Shown here: piece by piece, positions 16,262-25,149 of the stretch | How positions within the stretch are numbered: position 1 is the first letter of the stretch | How the letters are laid out: every line of letters begins with the position of its first letter | Source of the DNA: Bradyrhizobium guangzhouense | GTDB taxonomy: Bacteria; Pseudomonadota; Alphaproteobacteria; Rhizobiales; Xanthobacteraceae | Length of the DNA: 64,000 nucleotides | Direction: 5' to 3' | NCBI RefSeq assembly: GCF_004114955.1 | Contig: NZ_CP030053.1 | Span: 7,046,001 to 7,110,000, forward strand | Notes under the pieces: model-generated | What the model was told of the DNA's origin: nothing | Databases searched by the model: none | What the model saw: the letters and a program-made list of their open reading frames with translations, nothing else | Translations under genes and position numbers: made by a program

Positions 16262-16909
16262 TCAGCGCGGCTCTTCGGGCGAGGACGGCGTGCCGTTGCC
16301 CGGCTGCAGATGCGGCGAGGGAATTTCCGGCGACGGCGAGAAGCCCGGCTTCGGAGCGGGATGATCCATCAAGACGGATTCGGCCACCGATTGCGCCGAG
16401 GGTGCGGGTGGCTGAGGCTGCGGTGCGGGCACGGGATCGAGCTTCGGCTCGAACGTTGACGCTGGCGTCGGCACCTCCGCCGTCTGGCGCTTGGCCTTGC
16501 GCGGCACTGTCACGGTCTCCGTGGCCACATAGGCAATGCGGCGGCGTGTGCGTTGCGCAATACCGCCGAGGAAATCGGCCATCGAAAGCAGCACCAGCAG
16601 GAAATAAGTGGAGTTGCCGAATTTGGGCCACATCACGAATTCGGCCGCGGCGGCGCCGAAGATGATCAGCGACAGCAGATGATCCATCAGGAATTTTGCG
16701 CCGGGCCGTGCGCCCTTGACCACTTCGAGCAGCAGCAGCAACACACCGAGCGCCAGCAGCAGATCGGCCAGCGTGACCGGCCAAGGTTGCCCCGTGATCA
16801 TCGGCACCTTGAACAGCACGTCCGAGAAGGACACGCTGGGCATCAGGAAGGCGATGATATTGTAGACCGCGAGCGGAATCAGGAGCAGCGGGAAACCGAC
16901 CATCGGCAA
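16262..16909 (-). CDS. inner-membrane protein with proline-rich tail, function unknown
   Basis: A 215-residue protein. The first 125 residues contain about four hydrophobic segments (GFPLLLIPLAVYNIIAFL, TLADLLLALGVLLLLLEVV, LLSLIIFGAAAAEFVM, YFLLVLLSMADFLGG). The last 90 are low-complexity, rich in proline, serine, glutamate and alanine, and probably cytoplasmic. The layout recalls small uncharacterised Bradyrhizobium membrane proteins. No catalytic motif is seen. It is transcribed away from rpmF's 3' side as a separate unit. The name would be conserved hypothetical. Confidence 0.7.
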   Translation of the reverse strand: MPMVGFPLLLIPLAVYNIIAFLMPSVSFSDVLFKVPMITGQPWPVTLADLLLALGVLLLLLEVVKGARPGAKFLMDHLLSLIIFGAAAAEFVMWPKFGNSTYFLLVLLSMADFLGGIAQRTRRRIAYVATETVTVPRKAKRQTAEVPTPASTFEPKLDPVPAPQPQPPAPSAQSVAESVLMDHPAPKPGFSPSPEIPSPHLQPGNGTPSSPEEPR

Positions 16910-17064
16910 AGCGCCTTCTCGATCAATGTATCAAGATGTCCGGGCAGGACAACGCGGCGGCGAAGCATTCGCTGCGCCGCCGTCACTGTCATATCTCATG
17001 GTTCGGCCGAAATCAGGCGGATCACGTCATCCTGATCGAGGATAACCCTGCCCGCGAAGAGTCT

Positions 17065-17247
17065 TTAGGACTCTTTCTTCTTCAGGACCTGACGACCCTT
17101 GTACATGCCGGTCTTGAGGTCGAGATGGTGCGGACGACGGAGCTCGCCGGAGTCCTTGTCTTCCACATAGGTCGGCTTCTTGATGGCGTCTGCCGAGCGG
17201 CGCATGCCACGGCGCGACGGCGAAGTTTTACGTCTCGGAACGGCCAT
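17065..17247 (-). CDS. rpmF: 50S ribosomal protein L32
   Basis: A 60-residue, strongly basic protein with the alphaproteobacterial L32 signature: [20 protein letters not shown] at the N-terminus, then [19 protein letters not shown]. The zinc-binding cysteines of some L32 proteins are absent, as in other alphaproteobacteria. The start at 17247 is supported by an AGAGGAT ribosome-binding site. It is a component of the large ribosomal subunit. It lies downstream of mtgA in the same orientation; the 171-base gap suggests its own promoter. Confidence 0.96.
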   Translation of the reverse strand: MAVPRRKTSPSRRGMRRSADAIKKPTYVEDKDSGELRRPHHLDLKTGMYKGRQVLKKKES

Positions 17248-17418
17248 TTCGATATCCTCTAGGGATTGGTGTTCATCCGGGCATCGTCCCGCGAGGGGAC
17301 GGCTCAGCACCCGCAATACGAGGCGAGCTGAATGCCGATCAAGGCCGGGCTTATAGAGGAAGGCTGGCCGTAAAGCTAGGGTTCAGGAGCGGAAAATACG
17401 CCCGAAAAGGGCCTGAAT

Positions 17419-18093
17419 TCAGCGTTTTTCCCGCCAGCAGGTCAAAAGCCAGGCGGCCTGCGCCCTGGCCACATAGGTCCCGGCCAGCCGCCTGACGCCC
17501 GGTCCCGGAACCCTGGCGCTGCGTTTGACCGGATTCGGCAGGATCGAGGCCAGCAGGGCCGCCTCCCGGGGGGAAAGATTGGCGGCCGACTTGCCGAAGG
17601 CATAGACGCTGCCGGTCTCCGCCCCGAACTGGCCCTGGGGCCCGAGCTCGGCGATGTTGAGGTAAATTTCCAGGATCCGGTGCTTGGGCAGGACGAAATC
17701 GATCCAGAGCGCCAGCGGAAACTCCAGCGCCTTGCGGACGAAATCCCGCCCCTGCCAGAGGAACAGGTTTTTCGCCACCTGCTGGGTGATGGTGGAGGCG
17801 CCGCGGAAGGCGGTGCCGTCCTCCTGCGCGTCGTTGATCGCCTCGCGCAGGGCGCCCCAATCGATGCCGTGATGCTTGCAGAAATGGGCATCCTCGGCCG
17901 CCACCACCGAGCGCGGCAGGTAAGGCGACATCTCGGCCAGATCGATCCATTGGCGATGCATCGGCGCGCCGGTCAGCGATCGCCAGGCCATCAGCGTCGA
18001 AACCGGGTGACCGGTGCGATAGAACGGCGCGACCACGTAGGGCACGAGAGCCACGATCGCGAGCGCTACCAGCAGGATTTTGACGATGCGCAA
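17419..18093 (-). CDS. mtgA: monofunctional biosynthetic peptidoglycan transglycosylase
   Basis: A GT51-family glycosyltransferase that polymerises lipid II into glycan chains at the outer face of the inner membrane. It has one N-terminal membrane anchor ([20 protein letters not shown]). The catalytic-site motif is [16 protein letters not shown]. Other family motifs are [21 protein letters not shown] and [10 protein letters not shown]...QFGAE. There is no transpeptidase domain, which separates it from the PBP1A at 60182. I propose the TTG at 18093 (GGAAAGG ribosome-binding site 5 bases before). The frame extends to another TTG at 18189 without a ribosome-binding site. It diverges from the prenyltransferase gene. 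Confidence 0.9.
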   Translation of the reverse strand: MRIVKILLVALAIVALVPYVVAPFYRTGHPVSTLMAWRSLTGAPMHRQWIDLAEMSPYLPRSVVAAEDAHFCKHHGIDWGALREAINDAQEDGTAFRGASTITQQVAKNLFLWQGRDFVRKALEFPLALWIDFVLPKHRILEIYLNIAELGPQGQFGAETGSVYAFGKSAANLSPREAALLASILPNPVKRSARVPGPGVRRLAGTYVARAQAAWLLTCWREKR

Positions 18094-18254
18094 ATCGACC
18101 TTTCCGGCGGGAAATGAAACGCGGTCACGGATCCCGGCATTAAGTCTGTGATAATTCGGGCCTTTTCCAGCACTTTTTAGGCCTTCCAAACGATTGACTG
18201 GAACGGGCGCATAAAGGATTGTCCCGCCGAATTTTAGTTCTGGAGCCTTTCTTG

Positions 18255-19178
18255 ATGACCGGCACGTCCCCGTCCGATTTCGCCAAGCGTCTGGACAAGA
18301 CCGCTGATGACACCGAAGCCTTGCTCGGGCGTTTGCTGTCGGACGACATCCTGCACGATGAGATCGCCCGCCCCAAGCGGCTGATGGACGCCATGCGCTA
18401 TTCGAGCCTGAACGGCGGCAAGCGCCTGCGTCCGTTCCTGGTGGTCGAGAGTGCGGCCGTGTTCGGGGTTCCCCGCGAGGCCGCGCTGCTGGTGGGCGCA
18501 GCGCTCGAATGCATCCATTGCTATTCGCTGATCCATGACGATCTGCCGGCGATGGACAATTCGGACCTGCGCCGCGGCCGGCCGACCCTGCACAAGCAGA
18601 CCGATGATGCGACCGCGATCCTCGCCGGCGACGGTCTTTTGACCATCGCTTTCGACATCATCACCCGCGATGAGGTGCATCGCGACGCCAATGTGCGGCT
18701 GCTGCTGACGCGCGCGCTGGCACGCTGCGCCGGCATCGGCGGCATGGTCGGCGGCCAGATTCTCGACCTCGCCGGCGAAGGCCGCTTTGGCGGCAACGAG
18801 GCTGTTGACGTCGCCCGTATTCAGCAGATGAAGACCGGTGCGCTGCTGCGCTACGGCTGCATCGCCGGCGCGCTTCTCGGCCAGGCTTCTCGACAAGAAT
18901 ATCAGGCGCTCGACGATTACGGCCGCGCGCTCGGCGAGGCCTTCCAGATCGCCGACGATCTGCTCGACGTCGAAGGCGATGCGGCCGCGCTCGGCAAGCC
19001 GGCCGGCGCCGATGCCGTGCTCGGCAAGACCACCTTCGTGACCCAGCTCGGCATCGACGGCGCCAAGCAGCGCGTGCGCGACCTGCTGGCCCGCGCCGAC
19101 AGCGCGGTGTCGATCTTCGGCGACCGCGCCGCCGTGCTGCAAGCCGCCGCGCGGTTTGTGGCCGAACGAAAGAACTGA
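18255..19178 (+). CDS. ispA: farnesyl diphosphate synthase-type polyprenyl synthetase
   Basis: A 307-residue trans-prenyltransferase that condenses dimethylallyl or geranyl diphosphate with isopentenyl diphosphate. The first aspartate-rich motif is [14 protein letters not shown] and the second is [19 protein letters not shown] near the N-terminus binds the diphosphate. The residues before the first motif ([12 protein letters not shown]) fit a C15 (farnesyl) product. The ATG at 18255 follows a CTGGAG ribosome-binding sequence. Product length is inferred; octaprenyl-type synthases usually have a different first motif. The pathway also uses ispG in this window. Confidence 0.88.
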   Translation: MTGTSPSDFAKRLDKTADDTEALLGRLLSDDILHDEIARPKRLMDAMRYSSLNGGKRLRPFLVVESAAVFGVPREAALLVGAALECIHCYSLIHDDLPAMDNSDLRRGRPTLHKQTDDATAILAGDGLLTIAFDIITRDEVHRDANVRLLLTRALARCAGIGGMVGGQILDLAGEGRFGGNEAVDVARIQQMKTGALLRYGCIAGALLGQASRQEYQALDDYGRALGEAFQIADDLLDVEGDAAALGKPAGADAVLGKTTFVTQLGIDGAKQRVRDLLARADSAVSIFGDRAAVLQAAARFVAERKN

Positions 19179-19194
19179 TAGCTCCGGGCTCCTC

Positions 19195-19365
19195 ACCTCT
19201 CCCGCTTGCTTGCGGGAGAGGTCGGATCGCGACAGCGATCCGGGTGAGGGTTCTCTCCTCTGGGGAGTGTCCCATCGCGGAGGCACCCTCTCCCCTACCC
19301 TCCCCGCATCCGCCTTCGCCCGAAGGCGGGCTTCGGCGAGACAAGAGCGGGGGAGGGAGCGCACC
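19195..19365. repeat. intergenic repeat region with nested hairpins (cctctcccgc ... gcgggagagg)
   Basis: Several inverted pairs occur in a row: ctctcccgc/gcgggagag around 19197-19220, cggatcgc/gcgatccg around 19223-19241, and cgccttcgcccgaaggcgg further right. This composition is typical of non-coding repeats in rhizobial genomes. No gene is expected here. Confidence 0.55.
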
Positions 19366-19411
19366 TACGATGCCGGGACAACGAGAGTTGAGCGAGAGAG
19401 CCGCTACGTTC

Positions 19412-20098
19412 ATGGCTACTGACAAAGAAGACCCCGTCCTCGCCCGTTTCCGCCAGATGTCGCGGCCGATGCGGCTGATCTATGCGCGGCCGCGGACCTT
19501 CATCTCGCTTGCCGTCGGCCTCCTCGTCTGCCTGCTCATTCCCGGTTCATACCGGCTGGTGACGCGGCTGCTGTTCGGCTGGGACGCACTGATCGCGGTC
19601 TATCTCGTGCTGGTCTACACGATGATGCTGTGCAACGACCATCAGCACATCCGCCGTGCGGCGGCGATGCAGGACGACGGCCGTTTCGTGATCCTGCTGG
19701 TGACGGCGATCGGTGCGTTCGCCAGCATTGCCGCGATCGTCTATGAGCTCGGCACGCCGCACCGCGGCGCCATGGAGCTGACCATTGCGATCAGCACCAT
19801 CGCGCTGTCCTGGGCCGCCGTGCACACGACCTTCGCGCTGCATTACGCCCATGACTATTACCGCCCCCCGGCCGGCGGATTGCAGTTTCCGAGCGGCGAC
19901 AAGGAAGATCACGCGGATTATTGGGACTTCGTCTATTTCTCGTTCGTGATCGGCATGACCGCGCAGGTCTCCGATGTCGGCATCACCGACAAGACCATCC
20001 GCCGCACCGCCACCGCGCATGGTATCGTCTCGTTCATCTACAACACCGCCCTGCTGGCGCTTACGGTCAACATCGCGGCGAGCGCGATCGCGACTTGA
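19412..20098 (+). CDS. DUF1345 family inner-membrane protein
   Basis: A 228-residue integral membrane protein with about five or six hydrophobic segments: FISLAVGLLVCLLIPG, DALIAVYLVLVYTMML, FVILLVTAIGAFASIAAIV, MELTIAISTIALSWAAVHTTFAL, and the C-terminal GIVSFIYNTALLALTVNIAAS. The motif HYAHDYYRP...DYWDFVYFSFVIGMTAQVSDV is characteristic of DUF1345 proteins. Function is unknown. The ATG at 19412 was chosen because the frame upstream runs into repeat DNA. Before the IS630 insertion this gene would have converged on the orthocaspase gene with only about 45 bases between them. Confidence 0.82.
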   Translation: MATDKEDPVLARFRQMSRPMRLIYARPRTFISLAVGLLVCLLIPGSYRLVTRLLFGWDALIAVYLVLVYTMMLCNDHQHIRRAAAMQDDGRFVILLVTAIGAFASIAAIVYELGTPHRGAMELTIAISTIALSWAAVHTTFALHYAHDYYRPPAGGLQFPSGDKEDHADYWDFVYFSFVIGMTAQVSDVGITDKTIRRTATAHGIVSFIYNTALLALTVNIAASAIAT

Positions 20099-20146
20099 CC
20101 GTGGTCTGCAACCGTCGCGCAAGCCGGCGCTGACGCTGTGACCCTA

Positions 20147-21187
20147 GAGCGAGTTGCGATCAAAGCGGATTGTACCCGCAATGACGGATGTAATTGGCGC
20201 ATTCTTCGGGGGTAAAGAGGCTTAGAGAGCGGCCAATGAGGTCCCAGAGGGCATCGACGGTTCTAGCTTGGGCTTGGCGCAGCAGTTCTTTGAGTTTGGC
20301 GAAGGCCATCTCGATTGGATTGAGATCGGGGCTGTAGGGCGGCAGGAACAGGAGGCTCGCGCCGGCGTCGGCGATGAGACGCCGAGCCGCTTCGTTCTTA
20401 TGGCTCGACAAATTGTCGAGGATCACCGTGTCGCCTTCGCGCAGCGCGGGGACGAGGATTTGCTCGACATAGGCGAAGAAGCACTCGGCGTTGATCGGCC
20501 CGTCGAGCACAAACGGCGCTATCAGCCCCTTGCAGGTCAGGCCGGCAAGGAACGTCGTCGTCTTCCAATGTCCGTGCGGCGCATGGCCCAAGGCGCGTGT
20601 GCCGACATCGGCCCAGGCGTAACGACGCGTCATCGCCGTCGTCGTCCAGGTCTCGTCGAGGAAGATGAGCCGACCGCCAAGGCTGGTTTGCGCGCACCGC
20701 CACGCTTGTCGGCGCTCAACGACGTCGGGACGATCCTGTTCGCTGGCGTGCACGGTTTTTTTTGAAGCTGATGCCCTCACCGGCAAAGAAGCGCGACAGC
20801 ATCGACTTGTCGGCTTCGACGCCATGCCTGCGAAGCAGTCGCTCGGCGATCGCATCGAGCGTCAGATCGTTCTCTTTGCGCCGAAGCTCCAAGAGCCAGT
20901 CCCGATGCGGCTTCAGCACAGAACGCCGGTCACCGCCGGTCGGCAAAGCCGCCGTGCGCTGCGTTTCCTCAAACGCCTTCACCCAGCGGATCGCGCTCGC
21001 GATCCCGACCCGGAATATCCGGGCCGCCTCGTTCCGCGAAAGGCCATCCTCAACGACGGCCTTGATCACCCGAATGCGAAGAGCTTCTCCATGCGCCATC
21101 CCTGCCGGCCTCCTCCCGGTCTCAAGGATGAATCACGGTTCGCTCCCTTTGGGAATCCCTGCGATTCAAGTCGACCCCAACATGCTC
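20147..21187. mobile_element. IS630-family insertion sequence (about 1041 bases)
   Basis: The ends are imperfect inverted repeats: gagcgagttgcgatc at the left and gagcatgttggggtc read inward from the right, 11 of 15 identical. On both sides they are flanked by TA (20145-20146 and 21188-21189), the target duplication of IS630/Tc1 elements. It contains a single transposase gene in two frames. It is inserted exactly in the stop codon of the orthocaspase gene. Confidence 0.88.
20160..21099 (-). CDS. IS630-family transposase, two frames joined at a run of eight A
   Basis: The first frame (21099 to 20716) gives 127 residues with a helix-turn-helix (GLSRNEAARIFRVGIASAIRWV) and ends soon after GEGISFKK. 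The second frame (to 20160) continues the protein from KKTVHASEQDRPDV and carries the DDE catalytic residues: D in FLDETW, D in VILDNLSSHK, E in PPYSPDLNPIEMAFAKL. The junction is at eight consecutive A (20756-20763 on the complement). Reading seven restores one protein of about 312 residues. This is either programmed slippage, known in this family, or a one-base insertion that inactivates the copy. The rest of the gene is intact. Confidence 0.85.
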
Positions 21188-22998
21188 TAATTACACACCT
21201 CGACATTTGCGTCGTTATGGGGGCCGCCACCGCCGCGAAATTCGAGATGACAGCCACGCGAGACCGGACGGCAGCCGATGGTGTTGCAGAAAATCTGACC
21301 GCTGCCCGCGCCGCGGCCGGCGCCAGCGGCAGCGGCAATGCCCGCAGCGGCACCGTGGCTGCCCTCCGCTCCGGCAGCCGCACCGCCGGACTGGCGACGC
21401 TGTCTTGCCGGCCGCTCATCGCGGTCGTCGCGCTTGGCCGTCGCGGGTTTTGCGGCACGCTGCTTCTCGCATTCATTGTCGTCGTTCAGCGCATAGCCGT
21501 CACCACAGACGATCTTGCTGCAGACGTCGCCATCGGCCTTGAAGCCGTGCTCGCAGACCAGCGGGCAGACGCGCGACGGCTTTGACTTGACCGCGTCGAG
21601 CGCGTCCGTGCTCGCCACCTTCACGTCGAGCTTGGTGCCTGCATAGCGGTTGAACTGCGACAGCGACCGCTGCGTGGACGCGTTCCAGACGCCGTCCGCC
21701 TGTCCGGAGAAACAGCCGACGCGGCCGAGCTCGGTCTGCACCGAACGGCTGAGATCAAGAGGCGTCAGCGACGCGACATTGGTCCCGGCAGGGCTAGCGG
21801 CGCTGACCGGCGCAGCGCCCGGCGTCGCGGCCGCGAGATTGACCCGCTGCTGCTCGGCGGCGGCAGCCTGCTGTTGCGCCTGCTCCTTGGCTTTCTGCGC
21901 GACGAGCTGGGCCTGCTCGGCCGCCTTCGCGTCAGCCGCGGCCTTGGCTTGCGCATCCGTCTGTGCGCCAATCGCAACGAGACGGTCACGCTCGGCCTCG
22001 GCCTGCTTCGCCTTCTCGGTTGCGGCAGCATGAACCTGCTCGGCCTGGATCTTGTCGATCTGCAGCTTGGCAAGGTTCGCGTAGAAGCCGTCCGGATGCT
22101 GGGCCAGGAACGCTTCCCATGCCGCCTTGTTGCCGACCTGCAGCGCCAGCTCGTAGTCGCGGCGCATATCGGCCTGCGGATTGATCGCGGGCGCGGGCAC
22201 CGATGCGGCTGCCGGCGCAGCCTTGACCGGCACCAGCGGCACGTCCTCGCCGCCGAGCGAGCCGTAGACGAACGGCTCCTGCTTGTTGCCGGTCGCCTTG
22301 AGCACGTCGTCGCGCACGAAGCCGAAGGCGCGGCGGACGTCGAGGCCCGGCGTCGTCAGATGTTTCGACAAAGCAATGGTGAAGGGGCTGTTGGCGCCGT
22401 CGCCATCCTGCGCGGTGAAGCCGGCCTTGGCCGAATAGGCGATCAGCGTATTGGTGCTGGCCGGCTCGACCTGGGCCAGACCACGGCCGATGCCCCGCGA
22501 GGCCAAGGTGCGCTTCATGGTCTTGCCGAACGGATTGTCGCGGCAGGCATCCAGGATCACCAACCGAAGCTGCTTCGCAGGCTCCACCGCGACCAGCACG
22601 CGATCGAGCGACAGCGCCTCGTCATAGACGTCGGTGTCGCGCTCGAGCTTGGCATCGACAGGAATCAGATAGTTGGAACCATCGACCTCGATGCCATGGC
22701 CGGCATAATAGACCACGGCGATGTCGGCATCGCGGGTCGCATCCGCGAAGTCGCGCAGCACGCGCCGCGTCTCGAGCGCGGTCAGGTCGTGGCGGGAATC
22801 CACGACATCGAAGCCGGCCTCTTTCAGCGTCTTGGCCATCACCGCACCGTCATTGACGGGATTGGCGAGTGAGGGCGCGTTCTGATAGGCCGAGTTGGCC
22901 AGCACCAGCGCGACGCGCTTTCCGGCAAAGGCGGGATCGGCGCCAAACATCAGTGCGGCGGTGAGGAGCAGTGGGTAAAGTCTGAACAAATTGCGCAT
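21187..22998 (-). CDS. orthocaspase (caspase-like, peptidase C14) with signal peptide and C-terminal repeats
   Basis: A 603-residue exported protein. Residues 1-25 are a signal peptide (AFA before GKRVALV). The p20-like caspase domain spans about 27-250, with the dyad H101 in YYAGHG and C152 in ILDACRDNPF. A charged alanine/glutamine-rich coiled-coil stretch follows at about 320-400. Then comes a peptidoglycan-binding-like segment (VGCFSGQADGVWNASTQRSLSQF) and a cysteine-rich tail (RVCPLVCEHGFKADGDVC and CGDGYALNDDNEC). Such prokaryotic caspase homologues cleave after basic residues in known cases; the biological role is open. The ATG at 22998 precedes the signal peptide directly. Its TAG stop was re-formed by the IS630 insertion. 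Confidence 0.87.
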   Translation of the reverse strand: MRNLFRLYPLLLTAALMFGADPAFAGKRVALVLANSAYQNAPSLANPVNDGAVMAKTLKEAGFDVVDSRHDLTALETRRVLRDFADATRDADIAVVYYAGHGIEVDGSNYLIPVDAKLERDTDVYDEALSLDRVLVAVEPAKQLRLVILDACRDNPFGKTMKRTLASRGIGRGLAQVEPASTNTLIAYSAKAGFTAQDGDGANSPFTIALSKHLTTPGLDVRRAFGFVRDDVLKATGNKQEPFVYGSLGGEDVPLVPVKAAPAAASVPAPAINPQADMRRDYELALQVGNKAAWEAFLAQHPDGFYANLAKLQIDKIQAEQVHAAATEKAKQAEAERDRLVAIGAQTDAQAKAAADAKAAEQAQLVAQKAKEQAQQQAAAAEQQRVNLAAATPGAAPVSAASPAGTNVASLTPLDLSRSVQTELGRVGCFSGQADGVWNASTQRSLSQFNRYAGTKLDVKVASTDALDAVKSKPSRVCPLVCEHGFKADGDVCSKIVCGDGYALNDDNECEKQRAAKPATAKRDDRDERPARQRRQSGGAAAGAEGSHGAAAGIAAAAGAGRGAGSGQIFCNTIGCRPVSRGCHLEFRGGGGPHNDANVEVCN

Positions 22999-23170
22999 GA
23001 CACCACGTCCAAATAATTCGGGGCAGCTCACACCCCAAAGACAGCCTTAGCAAGATCCGCCGCCTGCGCTTGTGATCGAGGTCACCAAGACGGCACGAGC
23101 ATCGGCTGAGGAACCCCTTTTGTTAGTCGCGCCAGTGCGTTGGCGGTTCGCTGCCATATCCGCGTGAGCT

Positions 23171-23599
23171 CTAGCCATCCCCGATATGCCCCCGATACTG
23201 CGGCAGATTGTCCGTGATCTCGTGCCACGGCGCCTTGGAGCCCACGAAAATGTGGGCTGAGGGGCGGATCGAGGGGGTATCGACCAGGGTTCCCATGGCA
23301 ACATGGGCCCATTTGCCTTCGCGGACGCGGGAATAAAGCAGCGAGCCGCAGCGGGCACAGTGCGCGTCGTGAGTGGTGTCGTCACCGTAGATGACCTTGG
23401 CGTCCTCGCCCCTGACGAGGCTGAGCTGGCCGTATTCGATGCCGGCAAACGGCTTGAAGGCGGAACCGGTGGTGCGGCGACAGTTCGAGCAATGACAGTT
23501 CAGGGCATAGGAGAACGCATCCGCCACCTCATAGCGGACCGCGCGGCAATAGCATTCGCCAGCAAGGATACGAGCGTTCTGATGTTGCGAACCCGTCAT
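23171..23599 (-). CDS. GFA family zinc protein (glutathione-dependent formaldehyde-activating type)
   Basis: A 142-residue protein with the GFA/CENP-V zinc-binding pattern: GECYCRAVRYEV, then NCHCSNCRRTTGS and HCARCGSLLYSR. Family members are annotated as S-(hydroxymethyl)glutathione synthase-like, but most are uncharacterised and the specific activity is uncertain. The ATG at 23599 is preferred to an upstream one because it gives the family's N-terminus. It stands alone. The 172 bases between it and the orthocaspase start carry that gene's promoter. Confidence 0.85.
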   Translation of the reverse strand: MTGSQHQNARILAGECYCRAVRYEVADAFSYALNCHCSNCRRTTGSAFKPFAGIEYGQLSLVRGEDAKVIYGDDTTHDAHCARCGSLLYSRVREGKWAHVAMGTLVDTPSIRPSAHIFVGSKAPWHEITDNLPQYRGHIGDG

Positions 23600-23691
23600 G
23601 ATGGCCCTCGCGCAAATGCAGAAGACAGCCATAGCGCAATTTGACGTGTCCGACTAAATTCGGGCCCAGCCATCATTCAAAGGGATGACCC

Positions 23692-24066
23692 ATGAGCCCC
23701 AATCGGTCCAGCGTCGAAGCCGTCGTGCAATCCTACTTTGATGCGCTTTACGAGGGCGACGCCGACAAGCTCGGCGATGTCTTCCACCCCTCGGCCGATC
23801 TGCGCTGGGTGGAGAAGGGCGAGCTGAAGATCCTGACCGTGCCTGATTGGCTCGCCTGGGTGCGCAAGCGCCCCTCCGCCAAGGCGGAAGGCAAGCCGCG
23901 CGAGGACTTCATCATCACCATCGACCGCTCGGACGACAAGACCGCCTTCATCAAGGTGAAATGCCAGCTGCCGCCGCGGTTCTTCACGGATTATCTGGTG
24001 GCGATGAAGCTCGCCGACGGCTGGCAGATCGTATCGAAATCGTACAGGTATGATCTGAAGGAGTGA
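23692..24066 (+). CDS. NTF2-like (SnoaL/lumazine-binding type) protein
   Basis: A 124-residue alpha+beta-barrel protein. The N-terminal helix and strand VVQSYFDALYEGDADKLGDVFHPSA and the terminal strand DGWQIVSKSY are typical of NTF2-like folds. The family includes isomerases, dehydratases and pure binding proteins, so no reaction can be assigned. It is clearly related to the protein at 55306-55674 (the same YFDA-YE-DA-K and FHPS sequence). Translation starts at the ATG at 23692, downstream of a GGGATG stretch. It is followed by a repeat and then the beta-lactamase gene. Confidence 0.8.
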   Translation: MSPNRSSVEAVVQSYFDALYEGDADKLGDVFHPSADLRWVEKGELKILTVPDWLAWVRKRPSAKAEGKPREDFIITIDRSDDKTAFIKVKCQLPPRFFTDYLVAMKLADGWQIVSKSYRYDLKE

Positions 24067-24109
24067 GGCGAGCGCTGCCTGAAATCGGGCACACTCGCTC
24101 GCCATTTTC

Positions 24110-24189
24110 CGTCATTGCCAGCATAGCGAAGCAATCCAGAATCCCGCCGCGGGAAGACCCTGGATTGCTTCGCTACGCTCGCAACGACG
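24110..24189. repeat. dispersed inverted repeat (GTCATTGC / GCAACGAC family)
   Basis: The outer arms gtcattgccagcatagcg and cgctacgctcgcaacgac are imperfectly inverted, and inside them gaagcaatccaga and ctggattgcttc are inverted. It is the same family as 5971-6056 and 26768-26827. Confidence 0.75.
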
Positions 24190-24242
24190 ACGCGGATAAA
24201 GCGTACGTTACATCCCACCCCTCAATTCGCGCAAAGATTCCC

Positions 24243-25100
24243 ATGCCTCTCCACCGCCGCTCCCTGCTCGCCTCTCTCTGCTGGATGGCCGCTGCGCCCG
24301 CCTTTGCCGCCGACGCGCCGCCTGAGCTCGAATCCTACGAGCGCGAGAGCGGCGGAAAGATCGGGGTCTATGCGGAGAATCTCGCAACCGGTGCCAAGCT
24401 CGCCTGGCGAGCGGACGAACGCTTCGTGATGTGCTCGACATTCAAGGCTTCGCTGGCGGCCTGCGTGCTGGCGCGGGTCGATCGCGGCGAGGACAAGCTG
24501 GCCGCCATGATCCCCTACGGCAAGGCCGATCTGCTGGACTACGCACCCGTGGCAAAACAAAACCTATCGGCTGGCGCGATGTCGGTCGCGGACATCTGCA
24601 AGGCGGCCGTCGAGCTCAGCGACAACACCTGCGCCAATTTGCTGCTCGCGCGGATCGGCGGACCAGCCGCGCTCACGACATTCTGGCGCTCGATCGGCGA
24701 CACCATGTCGCGGCTCGACCATATTGAGCCTGAGCTCAACCGCTCGCCGCCCGGCGATGTCAGGGACACCACGACGCCGGCGGCGATGGCGGGCAATCTC
24801 AAACGGCTGGTCGCGGGCGAGGCGTTGTCGCCGGCCTCGCGCGCCCAGCTCACCGAATGGATGGTGGGCTGCAAGACCGGCGCGAACCGCCTGCGCGGCG
24901 GCCTGCCGAAAGCCTGGAAGATCGGCGACAAGACCGGCAACAATGGCAAGGACGCATCGGGCGATATCGCCGTTGCCTGGCCGAAACTCGATGCGCCGAT
25001 CCTGATCGCGGCCTACACCCAGGGCGGCACGCCGAATCCAACGCAGTTCGAGGCGGTGTTCGCCAGCATCGGACGCAGGGTGGCCGAGCGGCTCGTGTAG
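24243..25100 (+). CDS. class A beta-lactamase
   Basis: A 285-residue periplasmic serine beta-lactamase with a signal peptide (residues 1-22). All class A motifs are present: S65-T-F-K (nucleophile S, general-base K), S126-D-N, E162-P-E-L-N (the deacylating glutamate of the omega loop) and K230-T-G. A cysteine sits directly before the active-site serine, as in some carbapenemases, but the partner cysteine after K-T-G is not there (the sequence is KTGNNG). Other cysteines at 74 and 119 could form the usual class A disulfide. There is no adjacent ampR-like regulator. It is probably a chromosomal enzyme of this genus; the spectrum is unknown. Confidence 0.92.
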   Translation: MPLHRRSLLASLCWMAAAPAFAADAPPELESYERESGGKIGVYAENLATGAKLAWRADERFVMCSTFKASLAACVLARVDRGEDKLAAMIPYGKADLLDYAPVAKQNLSAGAMSVADICKAAVELSDNTCANLLLARIGGPAALTTFWRSIGDTMSRLDHIEPELNRSPPGDVRDTTTPAAMAGNLKRLVAGEALSPASRAQLTEWMVGCKTGANRLRGGLPKAWKIGDKTGNNGKDASGDIAVAWPKLDAPILIAAYTQGGTPNPTQFEAVFASIGRRVAERLV

Positions 25101-25149
25101 GCCGGCCGCCTGCATTGACGTCTCGGCCGCTTCCGGGCCAAGACAGGTC

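Noticed and set aside
16041..16784. ORF overlapping the membrane-protein gene in another frame
   Set aside because: Arg/Ala-rich with no hydrophobic or domain pattern; the other frame codes for a clear membrane protein.
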